Shown here: one piece after another, positions 1-12,469 of the stretch
How positions within the stretch are numbered: position 1 is the stretch's first letter
How the letters are laid out: each line of letters begins with the position of its first letter
Assembly (NCBI GenBank): GCA_023052935.1
Contig: CM041294.1
Span: 104,626,116-104,690,115, forward strand
Length of the DNA: 64,000 nt
DNA from: Piezodorus guildinii
Lineage: Eukaryota; Arthropoda; Insecta; Hemiptera; Pentatomidae
Reading direction: 5' to 3'
Position numbers and translations under genes: made by a program
The notes under the pieces: generated by a model
What the model was told of the DNA's origin: nothing
Databases searched by the model: none
The model's input: only the letters and a program-made list of their open reading frames with translations

Positions 1-194
1 AAAATGTATACTCGCTTACAAACATTTTTTTTCCCTTACTTCAAATTCCGACATAACCAGCAAAAATTGGTGACACATAAACACATAATCCTTCATTAAC
101 CGTGGAATCTAAAAATGTATTAAGTCAAGTATACAAAAATGAAATGTACAGTTTGTTTTGAATGTTAATTATCTGCCTTATTTGCCTTATGTTA

Positions 195-790
195 CTTTTT
201 TTTCACTTTCACTTATTTAATTATTTATTGATATTTACCATTGTATTGTACAGCATATCTAGTAAATAGGCTAAAAGAAAATAGACATCAACAAGATATT
301 TAAAGAAGTTACCAAATGGCAGCACTGAAAAATAATCTAAACTAGAAGGTCTCGAGACCTTATCAGAAATTGAAGTGGAAGAAAGGATTGAAACTAGAGG
401 ATTAGAGTAGGAATGGAGTTTGTCATGAAAGGAATGAATTCCAAATCAGCAACATACGGAACATTTAGGTCTTCATGGATCAGTTTAATCATTACAAAAT
501 AAGGAGCAATGAGGATTTTACGGAGGATTTTACGAAGGATTTACGATTGTAGAAATTGTATACGGGAAGAATTTGATGGTTTCGTAGAGCCCCAAAGCTC
601 TACTCCGTAAGTCCATATAGGCCGTATGATAGTAGATGAGCCTTTTATAGTAAAGTGGAAGATTATAACGATATTAGAGCATTTGTCTTGTTATGTCGGA
701 GTGTTGGAGTAACCGAAAACGTCGAGCAGTTTCTTGTCGTTTCAATCTTGTATGAGGGTTCTAAGTAAAGCGTTTGTCAAGGTGAAGTCC
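195..790 (-). mobile_element. 5'-truncated jockey-like non-LTR retrotransposon 3' end (family J2)
   Basis: Read on the minus strand, this is the last part of a jockey-type RT ORF plus 3' UTR, heavily decayed. It shares long blocks with the minus-strand copies near 8.75, 19.0 and 49.2 kb and with the plus-strand copy at 51601-52010. Shared blocks include the string around 'gagccccaaagctctac' (encoding the ELWGS-like motif of the RT C-terminus) and 'aaggtctcgag'. The 3' UTR lies at about 195-330, on the left. No intact ORF remains. Family assignment rests on shared sequence and on the C-terminal peptide pattern; the ends are approximate. Confidence 0.7.
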
Positions 791-799
791 TACGGATCG

Positions 800-1900
800 G
801 ATCTGTTCTACAGAAAATACCTTATGTTACTTAATAATTTGTTTTGTTTTTCACTTTTATTGTGATTTTTTCTACAGTTTTAAACCTAAATTATACTACA
901 ACCATAACCATAACCATTAACACCTATTGTAAATATCACTCAAGGGTAACATATAATTCGTGTAACACCACATGTTTCATTACTGAGGCTTGTAGCCGCA
1001 TGTAAAAATATCTTGAAAAAATAAGTAACCATGTATATAATGAATTATATCAGAATCAGAAGAAACATTTTATGCAGTTTTCGTGTTGTTTTTTTTTAAT
1101 AAATGAAAACGTACTTTTCTCTAGAGACATTCAGTCCCATAATAAAAAAAAATTATATTGGCGATTTGTCTTTCATTCAATGAATGATTCTTTTCAACTA
1201 AATTAAAAATCTGTGAAATCAGGCGCATTATTTGTTTTTTCTTAAAAGTCAAATATCAGAAAACAAAGCATCAATCCATTCCAATTAATTAATCCAATGG
1301 AACTTTTCGACAGTCAGAACCATCAGGAGAATAAAAAAAAAACATAAAGCAAACGTAAAATTAGGTAAAATTTTCGTATTCGAGTTTTCAAAGTATATTT
1401 TAATATATATGTATAATATATTATTGGGGAGCTAAATATTATATTATCCATCATACAAGGCTGTAGAAGGTAATAGAGAGCGATAAAAATCACACCAACT
1501 TAAGTGGTTCTTGTTAATAATAATTTATGTTATTATATTATTCAATCTAAAATAAATGTTCCTATCAAAATTCAATGTTGTTCTTCTCCAAATTTAACTT
1601 TATTAAGAAATTCTGAAATTAATTTTAACAAGAGAGATAAATGAACATCGTATGTTGCTGACACCCGATTTCTTAATTTTACATTTTCCTATTTTTCGTA
1701 GGAGGAGGTTTAATCAGAAATATACCGTATTTGCACAGGGCTGTTTAAATGTTTTTTTATGATGTGAGAATAATTAAAATATCAAAAGGAGACATGGATT
1801 TGTAAACATCCCATCATTATTGAATTGAGTTGGTGTTTAAGTATCTGAAGTTAATTTAGTGCCTTTTCGCGTGTGTCTTAATCATCACTATCATTTGGAT
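800..1900. other. AT-rich stretch without recognised feature
   Basis: I see only AT-rich DNA with homopolymer runs and short ATs. There is no ORF with a recognisable protein pattern and no clear terminal repeats. Confidence 0.5.
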
Positions 1901-1929
1901 TTATCAATTTTCAATCTGTTTGTTTTTTC

Positions 1930-2080
1930 ATTTTATGCTACTGTGGTTAATTGGAAGATGCTACTGAGAGAGTCCTAAATTTTGCCAATCCAGGTTCAAT
2001 TAGGACAGAAATCTTTAACGAGCACCTGATTAGCATAGCCTCGAGACTACTATTTTACGTCTACTCCGAAGGATTTTTAT
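1930..2080 (-). mobile_element. SINE-A fragment (tRNA-derived), body only
   Basis: Minus-strand copy of the SINE-A body. Comparable blocks to the full copy at 26328-26613 are 'gtcctaaattttgcc', 'tctttaacgagcacctg' and 'ctccgaagga'. The tRNA-like head is missing, and divergence from the other copies is high, so it is an old insertion. Confidence 0.7.
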
Positions 2081-2159
2081 TTGCTTTAGAATGTCGATGT
2101 ATGGTTATTAATATAGGATGAGAATTGTTTTACAGATGGACAATGCTTTTTCATTTCAG

Positions 2160-2580
2160 GAAGAGAGTAAGATGGAAGTTGGTACGCGCCGTGGTAGAAC
2201 TATAGATATCGGATCTGTTCAACAGGAACTGCCTTACGCCGTGGTAGAACCACGTAACGTAGCACCAGGAGCAAGGTACCCTGCCAGGTAGGGGGCGAGC
2301 CCACACCTACCCTCAGCTAAGGAGACTGGTTAGGAAAGGATGCCCCGTGAGGTAGAAGCTCAAAATCAGCAGATAGAACTCCCCATGGGTGCGTATGGGT
2401 AGAAGCCCTGCACCCCATCCCATGATGAAGGAGAGAAGGTGGAAGAAGAATGTGTAATTCAGATAGACCACTTTAGAGATACAAATGCAGAGATTCTCTG
2501 ACCTATGGTGATACCACCAGGTAGAAGCAGATAGGTGATCTGAAGAGCTGAGCTAACTTTTGCGGTACTGAAGCAGCAAT
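2160..2580. other. GC-richer unclassified segment
   Basis: This block has clearly more G and C than its AT-rich surroundings. It contains a local direct repeat ('acgccgtggtagaac' occurs twice, near 2187 and 2237) and repeated 'ggtagaagc'-like strings. Composition suggests part of a transposable element (for example an untranslated leader), but I recognise no protein and no family, so identity is unknown. Confidence 0.3.
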
Positions 2581-2744
2581 GTATATTATTGTGAGTGAGA
2601 ACTTTTCTATCAGAGTAGGGTCTTGGCATCAGATCAAATTTCCTCGCATGGTTTATTTATTATAATAAAATAGTAACATGGGCAGAGATATTTGCAATAG
2701 CGTTGTTATAATATAAAAATATTTGTATGTATTATCTTGTCTTT

Positions 2745-2890
2745 CGTGTGGCCGGTGACTTAAGTGTAGGCGTCGCTACCCGTGACGCGAGCGACCACAA
2801 CAAAAACATTCTAGAGGCATCTGCTGGGTTTGCACCTACGACCTTAGCGTATATAAAGCTGATATGCTAGCCACTACAACACATACTACC
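2745..2890 (-). mobile_element. tRNA-derived SINE head, diverged
   Basis: The minus strand reads like a tRNA-type Pol III promoter head: 'agtggctagca' resembles an A box and 'ggtgcaaaccc' a B box. This is followed by a body unlike SINE-A or SINE-B, containing 'gtcgctcgcgtcacg'. It is probably a separate or very diverged SINE. It does not fold as an obviously complete tRNA gene. Confidence 0.45.
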
Positions 2891-3050
2891 CTTTTTTTTT
2901 TGTTACTTTTAGAGAAGAACGAATATAGTTAAGGTTTTCAGCTGTTCAGTCACGTGTGTGTGTTTTTATTAGCACACAGCAGTTCTAAAAAATACAGGTA
3001 GGGTTCCTGAATTTAAAATATATCATTTTTTACAAACAAACAAATCAAAG

Positions 3051-3320
3051 CTAACCAAAAAATACAGGATCCCGTCCAGTACCTCTACAACTGTTAACAT
3101 TCCTGGTCTCTCCGAGCCTAATACGGCAGACATAAGTTGCAGCGATGGCTAACAAACCGTAAAGACGACACGGCACTACTTCAGCTAAAACGGAAATGGG
3201 TCCTTTAGCAAGGTAGACATTCTCTTGCTCTAACATTGGGCTTAGAGTGGATTGAGAGCAAGGATTAAACGGTTTTAAACCAACTTCCTTCATTAAACCT
3301 TTTAACTTTGTGCAGTATAA
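3051..3320 (-). other. Exon-like open frame of unknown identity
   Basis: A minus-strand frame of about 80 codons stays open in a patch whose GC content is well above the flanks. The predicted peptide includes a hydrophobic run around 'VPCRLYGLLAIAATYV', which might span a membrane. Upstream (about 3315) there is a weak splice-acceptor-like 'cacaaag', and 'gag|gtactg' near 3080 could be a donor. I do not recognise the protein. It may be an isolated exon of a host gene, a transposon remnant, or chance. Confidence 0.15.
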
Positions 3321-3390
3321 AATAAAGTTTATTGTTATTATAAGAATTTAACAAACTTAAATTTCTACTTTAGTTTATAATACAAAACAA

Positions 3391-4520
3391 TTTATCGAAA
3401 GCGGAATTTCACCAAGCTTAATAATTTATTTAAACACACTATGTTCTCAAAATTGAATTTTTTACAGCAAGTACGACAATTGCCAAACTATGTAAGAAAA
3501 GATAATCAAAGGTGACATATTTCCTTTTATAAACTTTTAACTCGCTAAAAGTTTCGTTTTTCATTAGTTTTACAGGATTTTTTAACACTTTTTTTCACTA
3601 CTTAGGAAGTGTGTCACATCCTTATCATATTGTTAGTTTTTCATTTCATTTGATATATGAAAAACTATCATAATTTGAGAGATTTTCCGAACACATGTAT
3701 TTAGCCGCCAAGCTGAATTGAAATAACTGCAAAACTAAAATCTGTCAGAAAAATGTTTTACCCTCGGTTTTAGAAGATTTAGAATAACTAGTAATAATTT
3801 AGTAAAAATAAAAACAGTTGAGTGGATGTATAAACTATTTCAAATGGAACAACTACCTGAAGGTTTATTTTACTTAATTATAACTTAACATCTTCCTCAC
3901 TTTTCCTGTAAGTGATAGACTACTTTTCTATCTCAGACACTTATGTACCACCAAGTTTTTAGTACAAAATTTATCGAAAGCAGAATTTCACCAAGCTTAA
4001 TAATTCATTTAAACACACTATGTTCTCAAAATTGAATTTTTTACAGCAAGTAGGACAATTGCCAAACTATGTAAGAAAAGATTTAACTCGCTAAAAGTCT
4101 CGTTTTTCATTAGTTTTACAGGATTTTTTAACAATATTCTTCACTACATAGGAATTGTGTCACATTCTTATCGTATTGCTAATTTTTCATTTGATTTGAT
4201 ATCTGAAAAATTACCATAATTTGAGATACTTAAGCCGCCAAGCTGAATTGAAATGGCTGCAAAACTAAAATCTGTCAGAAAAAGTTTTAACCACGGTTTT
4301 ATGTTCAGGAAAAGATATAGAATAACAAGTAATAATTTAGTGAAAATAAAAACAGTTAAGCGGATGGTATAGACTATTTAAAATGGGTCGATCCATAAAA
4401 ATAAAAAATAAGTGTTTATGTTTTAATAACTTCCTGACAGTTTATTTAACTTTATAACTTAACATCTTTCACACTTTTCTTATAACTGATAGACAATTTT
4501 GCCATCTTAGACACTGATGT
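3391..4520. repeat. Two-copy tandem duplication, about 579-bp period
   Basis: Unit 1 (about 3391-3957) and unit 2 (about 3970-4520) align over nearly their full length. Both begin 'tttatcgaaagc' and share 'caagcttaataatt', 'actatgttctcaaaattg' and 'gaatttttta'. Both end near 'tgtaccacca'. Small indels and about 10 percent substitutions separate them, so the duplication is not recent. No ORF is maintained in either unit. Confidence 0.85.
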
Positions 4521-4607
4521 ACCACCAATTTATTTTTTTTTTTTTTTAATATATTTTTTAAGATAAAATAAAATGTATTCCATAGTTCTTAAATTAACTT
4601 TATCAAC

Positions 4608-4925
4608 CGAGGTAAGTAAAAGTCGTGTATAGCACACGCTAGATTTTTGTGATTTCCGACCTCATTCTAGGAGCAGAAATAATGTCCTTAAGCCCACATT
4701 AATAGGAGATATAGCGCCGAGAAGGGTATATTACACCGGACCCGGAGCCGATAACGAACATCACTGGGATGTGTATTCCAGATATTGCCAGGGGTTGGGC
4801 CATTATGAGGCCGATGTTCCCTCGACCGCAAATCACACAGAGCCGCCGTATCCCTCCTATATCGCCAGCTGAGCTTTCTACCTTACCATAATACCCTCAA
4901 GGTAGTCCAGACCTCAATACATCAG
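4608..4925 (+). other. Family R terminus followed by GC-rich unclassified patch
   Basis: 'gaggtaagtaaaagtcgtg' at 4609-4627 matches the terminus of repeat family R (also at about 33363 on the plus strand and 5336-5354 in inverted orientation). Between the two inverted copies lies a patch (about 4640-4925) much richer in GC than its flanks. I cannot assign it to a family. Confidence 0.4.
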
Positions 4926-5333
4926 GTTGTTAAAACGATTATATGACAGTGCTTTTCCTTAATATATTCGGAAGAAAACGAGTACAAATAAAAGAAAACA
5001 GGGATTCATGAATTAAATTGTTAAGTATTAAAGGGAAAAGCGTATCTGTGTTTATTTTATACACCACAAAATTATTTGATTTATATATGAAATAAAGTAA
5101 GAGAAAGAACCTTAAGAATAACATATAATCGTATGTACAAGAAAAACAAACATTATTATTTAACATGTAAAAAAGAACATTAAACCAAAACTAAAACTTT
5201 AATGATTATAATAAATACATATAAATAAGTTTAAATTATTCAACGAAATAAATAAAAAAGTTTAATAAGTTATTTATGAAATATGAAAAAAAAAACAGCA
5301 ATAGAACAAGATTAAAAAATATGGTGCTGGCAA

Positions 5334-6170
5334 TACACGACTTTCACTTACCTCGACTGTTAAAAACTATTAAATATACTTCAATTTGAAAAATATTTGA
5401 AGTTGATTTTAATAAAACGCGTATTCATTATCGTTAGAAACATATTATTTATATTAAATAGTATAACTATATTAAACTGTTTATCAGTGATAAGTTTATT
5501 TCCCATTCTTCACTGAATATTGCCTTTTACAACTTTGAGTATCAGATAATATTTTTTCTAAAATATTTCTCTTTTCAACGGTATATTATACGTCTATATT
5601 ATTAAAAACACATAAATTGCATTAAAAAATATGTTTGCACTTTTCTCCTTTCGTTGTTTATCAAATTCGCTTAAATTGAATATTTAACTGTTATTTATCA
5701 ATGCTAATAAGATGATGTGAATATTTTTTTGAGATCTACAAAATTAAAGGTACTTCAAGGGAAGAAAAAAAATTAAAATATCGACATTTAAGTCCTGTCA
5801 GACTATTTCAATCAGAATGATACGTCATATTAAATTCCATTAAATTTTACTTCGATATAGCGAGTTTAATCATAATCGTTAGATCCGTTTTTGAGAACAA
5901 CATAAAAAGGTGCAAAATGCATGTTATAAAGTAGCTCTTCTAGTTAGCCGATTTTGATGAAAAAGCTGATGTAACATCTCGGGCGTATAGTTGTCTTAAA
6001 TATAAAATTTCAGTTTTGTACGACTTATGGTTCTTGCGCTAGACTTACCACACACACAGGCCTTTTTTCGGGACTTGGTCATTTGGACTCAGGAGACCCT
6101 AAAAAGTGTATTTCCGTCGAAAACTGGAATTCGAAAAATTTCATATATAGGTAACTGAAAGTAAAATGAA
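5334..6170 (-). repeat. Dispersed repeat family R, nearly full copy
   Basis: On the minus strand this runs from a head ('tggaattcgaaaaatttc' read from the plus strand near 6126), through a short CA/TG tract (about 6050), to the conserved interior around 'catctcgggcgtatag' and the terminus at 5334-5355. The same order of blocks appears at 31330-33385 (plus) and partly at 21482-21605 and 48768-49190. There is no coding capacity and no clear inverted repeat within one copy. The class of element is unknown. Confidence 0.65.
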
Positions 6171-6289
6171 ATAAAATCAACTTGATGACCATTAGTGTTG
6201 ATAAGTGTTGAAATTTTACACATCTCTATGATTATCGTGCTCAAATTAAATAAACTCTGGTTTGGAAGCAAGGTATTGAAAAAGGAGAG

Positions 6290-6720
6290 ATTTGAATGAA
6301 GAATGAAAGGAGCATGGCGGGTGTTTGATGGGAGATTATTCCAGAAAACAGTAGGCTAAGAAGGAAGTTTATTTTTTATTTATTTTTCTTTTTGAGAATA
6401 CGTACAGTGGTCGGAAAGAAAGGATCTTGTTTTCTGGTATTTAAATTGCAAGAGGCTTTAGACATAAAAGGGCGGTGGAAGCGGATGATTTGATTGAGTA
6501 ATAAACCAAGGCAATAGTTACTTCTAATCGAGGTAATTATTAAAGTAATCACTTTAACTCTTCAAAGAGGTGGGATATCTGTGACCGTCTAGGGAGTGAG
6601 CGAAGACAAATCTTAAGAAATAATTCATGATCCGTTTCAATGTGTCCTCTAATACTTTTGAAAGGTCACCATATACCATACATCTACATATACCGCACAA
6701 CCATAGTTAAAGTAAGGAAA
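6290..6720 (-). pseudogene. Reverse transcriptase C-terminal relic (non-LTR)
   Basis: Translation of the minus strand gives, with stops and shifts, a pattern typical of the C-terminal half of some non-LTR RTs. An 'RIMNYFLRFVF' segment is followed by a proline-rich 'HPLPPPFY', 'YQKTRSFLSD' and 'VFWNNLPSN'. Several stops and at least one frameshift interrupt it. The clade is not resolved; it is unlike the J1/J2 C-terminus. There is no partner ORF nearby. Confidence 0.55.
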
Positions 6721-6839
6721 AATGAGTGAGGACACTAAGAGTCACAGGAATGTGTGTGTATCTGTGTGCTTTCATATATGTAGTAAGGTTCATCACAATT
6801 AAAGTTTAAATTATTTATTATTATAGTTTATTGACAGTT

Positions 6840-8620
6840 GTGATGCATCCACAACATTTATACATTTGTCGACTTACCAAGAGTGACCACCTGTATTATT
6901 ATTATACCTTTCATTTATTATCATATTATTATATCCATTGCACTTAGGTATCCGCAGCTTGTATTATTTCTAAAAAAAAACATTTGTACTTAGCTATGCG
7001 ATTTTATTGAAAAAGGCTTAACAGACGAAGATCAAACTTCTCTTATTCTCATAATGATATTCTGAATTTTTTTTTTAATATTCTTCCTCTACATATATTG
7101 AATATTCTTTCTCTTTTAATAATGTTATAAGACCGTGAAGAGTTTTATTGATGCGCTAATGAACATGATAGACTGCAGGATTCCTGGCCATTTCTAGAGA
7201 AATTTCAACACAAATTTCTAAACATTGTATGAACAATTCGTGACAGAAACTTTTCTAATCACGATGTTTCAAATAATTATTTATTAATTTGGGAGAACAT
7301 CTCTTGATTAATCAGAAAGTTCACTGTTTGTGATGAAGTCGCCGATTCCAATCCAAAGGGGATTTCACAAAACTGTAACTTTGGCCGATCAGCGAAGGGA
7401 CAAGTTGGCGAGAGACTGAGGAGGTACCTTCCTTCTAATTAGGGTGGGCCTAAGGATAATCTAAGTCCCAAGGGATCTTGAAAAGTAGTTAATTAACTTC
7501 CTCAGTCGGATCCACTGTAAAATCATTTTAAAGGTTCCTCAGAAACGATAAAGATACATCTGTTTAACGACTACCGAGTTTAAGAAGAAAAGTCTTTTAA
7601 GGAACTTGGTGGGAATACTCCATAACTTAGCAACAAGAAAGTATAATAAACTTAGCAATATCCCGTTTTATCCTGTTAGTAAATCTAAGGATAACATTCA
7701 TGTTTCCCTGAAGAGAAAGTTTAAGTGAAAAGTCGAATCCAACAGTGTCTCATTATTTAGAAGTTCCGATTCTTGGAGGATTTTCTTCTTTACCGATCGT
7801 TTGTGTAAAAAGTTTTCAGTGCACAACCTTTTCGCAGTCCGACTGGTTATTTTAATAACCTAAGGATAAGGTAAAACGGAAGAAAAAACACCCTTTACTC
7901 CTAAAAAATATATAAAGTTTTAATTAGCTGTGAAACGAATAATGATATAAAATGTTTCGTAATCATGGAAAAGGTATTCCATTGGATGAAATGCACGTAT
8001 TAGCTAAAACAGCCTTAGTAACAATCAGCACCATTCAAGCTATAAGCCAATGTAGAAGCTGCAAAATTGACCAACAGCTTTCGTCTGATTTTATAATTGG
8101 AAATTAAAACAAAGCAATGATATATATGTTATTTTGACAAATCGAAGTCCAACTAAAGAACGTAATTTACACTAATCAATGCGGAAATCAAAATTAAATT
8201 AAATTTATTATCCAATCTTTAAATTAGTAAACCTCTATAATTCGCCCGAGCTCCATCAATGAGTTTGGACTATTTAGTTCCAGAATGGCATACTATTACA
8301 TCTTAACGATTCCGTTGATTACTCGATTTCGATTGCTATTTTGTTGAGGATCTTACACTAACCAACTTCCACGAGTATCAAGTAAAATTCAAGAATACCA
8401 ACACTTGGTGTTAGGTAAAAACGGTTTCAGTCCTGCCGTTCATCTTTAAAGCCTTGGAGCATCTTCCATGAAATATTCTCTTTATGTTTGTATGTAAATG
8501 AAAAATTACGATCAGGGTAAGAACATTTTATTTATTTATCTCTAATGGTCATATAACGAAAATTAAATAAAAAAAGTGCATTTAATGGGTCAATTTGATA
8601 TGATTATAAATAAATAAATA
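6840..8620. other. AT-rich stretch without recognised feature
   Basis: No recognisable ORF, SINE head or terminal repeat. A modestly GC-richer block at about 7325-7480 is unclassified. Confidence 0.45.
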
Positions 8621-8621
8621 A

Positions 8622-8625
<4 letters not shown>

Positions 8626-8693
<68 letters not shown>
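8626..8693. repeat. (TA)n microsatellite
   Basis: An uninterrupted alternating TA/AT tract of roughly 65 bp. Similar tracts lie at 14752-14811, 31962-32020 and 48721-48767; the last two adjoin or lie within family R copies. Confidence 0.95.
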
Positions 8694-8695
<2 letters not shown>

Positions 8696-8749
8696 TTTAC
8701 ACAATATTCGCCGACTTTGTTTTTCAGTTTGGATATGTAGGGGAAAATT

Positions 8750-9145
8750 GGTCTTTTTTTATTTATTTAAAAAAAAAAATACAAGTAAATGTGAAAAAAT
8801 AGTTATAATTGACTTGATAAACTCTTGTAAAGAAGCTACCCGTCGGAAGCACTTCAATGTTTATTACTTCATTATTTATCTCGCGGCCACCGTCTTTTAG
8901 GCGCCTCGGAGGGTTATCGGGAATAGATGGCGATGAGATAATACAGACAAGGTGGTTTGAGTGGGCTGGGAGTTTGGAATGAAAGAAGTTATATATAATT
9001 CAGGCTAAGTCTGCAACTAATGGGATATTCAGGTCTTTATGGATAGTTTTATCGATGACAAAATAAGGAGCATTTTTTTCGGAGGATTTCGGATTGCAAG
9101 GATTGGATGCGGAAGAAGTTTAATGGCTCGGTAGATCCCCGAAAA
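8750..9145 (-). mobile_element. J2 jockey-like 3' fragment
   Basis: Minus-strand J2 copy. It contains 'ggaagcacttc', a variant of the family's 'ggcagcact' block. The RRRW-type basic motif near the RT C-terminus is seen as 'aggcgcctcggagggtt'. Also present are 'aggtctttatggat', and 'gacaaaataaggagca', which is missing from the 51601 copy. Decayed, with no intact frame. Confidence 0.65.
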
Positions 9146-9983
9146 TTAGTCTAAGCAAACAAAAAGGTTATGAAAAACAACGTAGAATCTATAATGTTCC
9201 TTCATTTTTAGGATTACATGTTATTTTCATCTAACTTAAAAACTCCAGTGAATGTTACGGATTCTGATGACATACAACTGATTACATTCTTGAATAAATT
9301 TAAAGCTACTTTATTTTCGGGACTGTTGTTCACTGCTGATTGCTATCGGCATTTTCTGTTTATAATACTCATTGGTATGAATTAATTCATGTGAACATTA
9401 TATTAATCTTAAGTTTTACTTCCCAAATCCACAAAGCTAAAAAATAACATAACCAAAAAACCTTTATAAAGATAATTTGTTTGAAAAATAAGAAATATTG
9501 ACTATAGGTTTATACTCTTCACGTCAAACAAGATGGTAAATGCTTGTTGGGTCACTCACTGAAATGATTTTCCATAAACCTTTGAGTTCGAAATACAACT
9601 TTAAATTTTTCTTTGTTCATAACTTTATTTCCTGTTTTTTACGCAGAGTTATTTGAAAGTAAGGATAACATATCATTTTAAACTTGTTTTTAAAATTTTC
9701 AGCGACCACGATTCTTTTCCTACGTATATAATTCATACAGGAACGGGTTTTATAAGTTGATATTTATACATAACATATTGTATTTACATACAAAACCTAT
9801 CTTTAAAAAATGATTGGCCCCAAACATGCTACATGCGTCCCTAATGACTTCGGAATGATTAAACTGTATAATAAGTTCAATTTTTTTCTCCAACACATTT
9901 AATATCACAGGTCAAAGTTCAAACAGAGTCAAAAAGTGTTACAAAACTCAAGTAACAAAGAAAAACAATGTTAAAAAAAAAAG

Positions 9984-10560
9984 TTGTTTTTTTTCTTTTT
10001 TTTTCTAAGCCCCATGGGAGTTGGGGGTTGGAAATCGAAAATAGAGGAAGGAATATGGGATCTCTTTTTCTGCATTACATGCATTATAAGAGGGGAGAGA
10101 GGATACAAAAATTGTCGGTATATGGGAGCGAATGGGAGTCACGTCTAGTGATGGGGCTCACTAGTCTTTCTGAGTCAGTTAGTCAAGTTATGGTTTCTCA
10201 GTCTAGTCTGAGGGTCCGTGCATAGTTTTGGCAGCGCTGTGGCCGTCCTGTCGGAGTCAGTGTGTTAAACAGTGGGTTCGTGTAGTACCGGAATTTGATA
10301 TGTATCCAGGAGATGAACTCTGTCACGGTCGGAAGTTCGAAGGTGTCGTATATTTGGTCTGTCTTCGTCCTCTGTAGAGAAGTATGCCTCACTATTCGTC
10401 TCAGTACTCCATTTTAAAACTGCTGGAGCTTTTTTGCTATGGTTGGTGATATATTAGTTAGCATCGGTGCTCCGTATAGGAGGGCCGGTCTAATTAATGA
10501 TTCATATATTAATATTTTAAGGCGGAGGGATAGATTCGGCGACGTTAGTAAATGATTTAG
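9984..10560 (-). pseudogene. RT C-terminal end and 3' UTR of a jockey-related element
   Basis: Minus strand, from about 10560 down: a peptide with 'LIYESLIRPALLYGAP', then a basic segment and 'RIVRHTSLQ', reads as the C-terminal part of a non-LTR RT (the 'RP..YG.' motif follows the thumb in jockey-type proteins). A TAA-type stop interrupts it before the 'NGVLRRIV' stretch. Downstream is a GC-richer 3' UTR ending in a T-run on the plus strand (about 9984-10006), that is a poly(A) tail, so the 5'-truncated copy inserted by target-primed reverse transcription. It differs from J1 and J2. Confidence 0.6.
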
Positions 10561-11754
10561 TCGATGTTTTTATTTATTTATTTTTTTATAATAAATAAAA
10601 AAAGTGTTCCTTCCATTAAAGTACATATATTAAAATTATTCAATTTAAAGATAACGAATAGAAAACAAAAACAACTACTATTGATTAAAGTAAAAAATAC
10701 TGTTTCACTGGAGTCCCAAAGTGAGACGTATGAAGGGTCCCAAACAGTAAACAAGTTTGGAACAAGCTTAGCCGGAGGTGTTTAACTAAAGCTCTCAAAT
10801 TTGTGATTAAGCCGCTTTTTAGGGCAGCATCAACAAGTAGACTCAAGCGCTAACTACACAGCTTTACTCTTAGAGCCAGTCAGCTCCAAATTGGCCGTTT
10901 AATTCTTCCGAGGGTAAGCGCTTCACTTTTATTATTATATTTTAGGTTTCTCTTCTAAATCAGTCCAACGTCGCCGGTAAAGCAAGAATATCCATCTAAA
11001 TTCAAATCAGGTACAAGATGTGATTTTTTTAGTTCATGTTATTTGACACACATAAGGGTGGTTTTTGATTATTGGAGATGAACGTGTATCTTGAGGTGGG
11101 AATTGATCAAAGGAGAATTGCATAATATCTTGCAGCATTCGTAAAAATCGAGAGAGCAACGATGTTGTTTGTCAAATAGTGTTTAGGGGTGTAAAACAGC
11201 TATAGTCATTAATGACTTTTAGTTTTTAAGGTTTTCTTTAGTATTATTGACTTTTATTAAGTAGCCTGGTTAGAGAGAATAAACGAGTAAAAGTAAACGA
11301 GGAAATAGACAAGATTATAAAATGAAATAGGAATAGACTTTATAAGCTGGAAATTACTTAAACGCCAATATTTAAATTTTTTTGTCCTCTAAAAACCTTT
11401 AGTGGGCAGAAGTTAATTCCGAGCTCAGTCATCACAAAATAGTTAAGTACGAACTTAATTTATAATTAATTCAGTTTCTACTTAATTAACTGTTTTGATG
11501 ACTACATGCGGTATCAACTTCTCCCAAACAAAAATTTACACACCGTAAACCATTCTCACATAATTAAAAAATATTTAATTTTGTAGTTTCGAACAAAAAA
11601 CACAGGAAAAAACTATTTAATCTTGTTAGTATTAAATAAAAACGGGTAAATATACTATTTGAAAGGATTTGATGACTTAATGACAAAAGAGCAAAATTAT
11701 CATTTTAAGAATTTTTAAATGTCTTGTTTCTATATTCTTTAAACGTCATTTTTT

Positions 11755-12010
11755 GCTACCATTGTTAATCGGACGACGGCACAGTGGGAGTCCTAAATTT
11801 TGCCTATCCAGGTTTAATTAGGATAGGGATCTTTAACGAGTACCTGACATCGCACAGGCTCGGGACCACCTTTTAACGTCCCCTCCGAAGGACGGCGTAA
11901 CTAAGGATTTTATACCCCCATTAAAAAATCCTAGGACCACCTGCGGGTTTGAACCCGTGACCTTTGGCATGAGAGGCTGTTACGCTAGCCACCCAGCTAC
12001 AAGTGATCCC
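11755..12010 (-). mobile_element. SINE-A, near full length
   Basis: Minus strand: tRNA-like head at about 11935-12008, with a B box seen as 'gggtttgaaccc' on the plus strand and an A box near 'gctagccacccagct'. The conserved body follows ('aacgtcccctccgaagg', 'tctttaacgagtacctg'). The tail is at the left. SINE-A has no ORF; it would be transcribed by Pol III and mobilised by a LINE. Confidence 0.85.
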
Positions 12011-12469
12011 TAGGAAGTTTTACATTTAAAACTTTAAAATCAGAAATAGCTAAATATATGCTTATTCTGAAAATCTGACATCGGTCTAATTACTTAGATC
12101 TAACATATTTTTTAACTATGATCTCAGATAAAAAGAGAAAAAAAAATACTATCTCAAATCTATGAAATTGATTTGAACCGCGGAGGTCTAGGTAGTTTTT
12201 TAAATCAATATGTTTTATTTTCATTTTCCTTGAGTAGTTTAAGACTTTATAATTTTAAAACAAAACTATTTTCAATGTTTACCAAAGCATCCTGTTAAGA
12301 ACAGATAGTTTTTAGGAGTTATGATGGTACCAGCTACGATTTATAATAATCAAAATAATGGGATTTCAACAGCTTATAATGTTTAAAAACTATTTATTTT
12401 AAATTAAAAATACATTTAACGTATATGTATACTTTTCTATGTGTTTATATATACTTTTATTTTATTTTA

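Noticed and set aside
8626..8693. TA tract as a centromere, origin or CRISPR-like repeat
   Set aside because: It is a simple dinucleotide repeat of about 65 bp with no spacer structure; nothing supports those roles.
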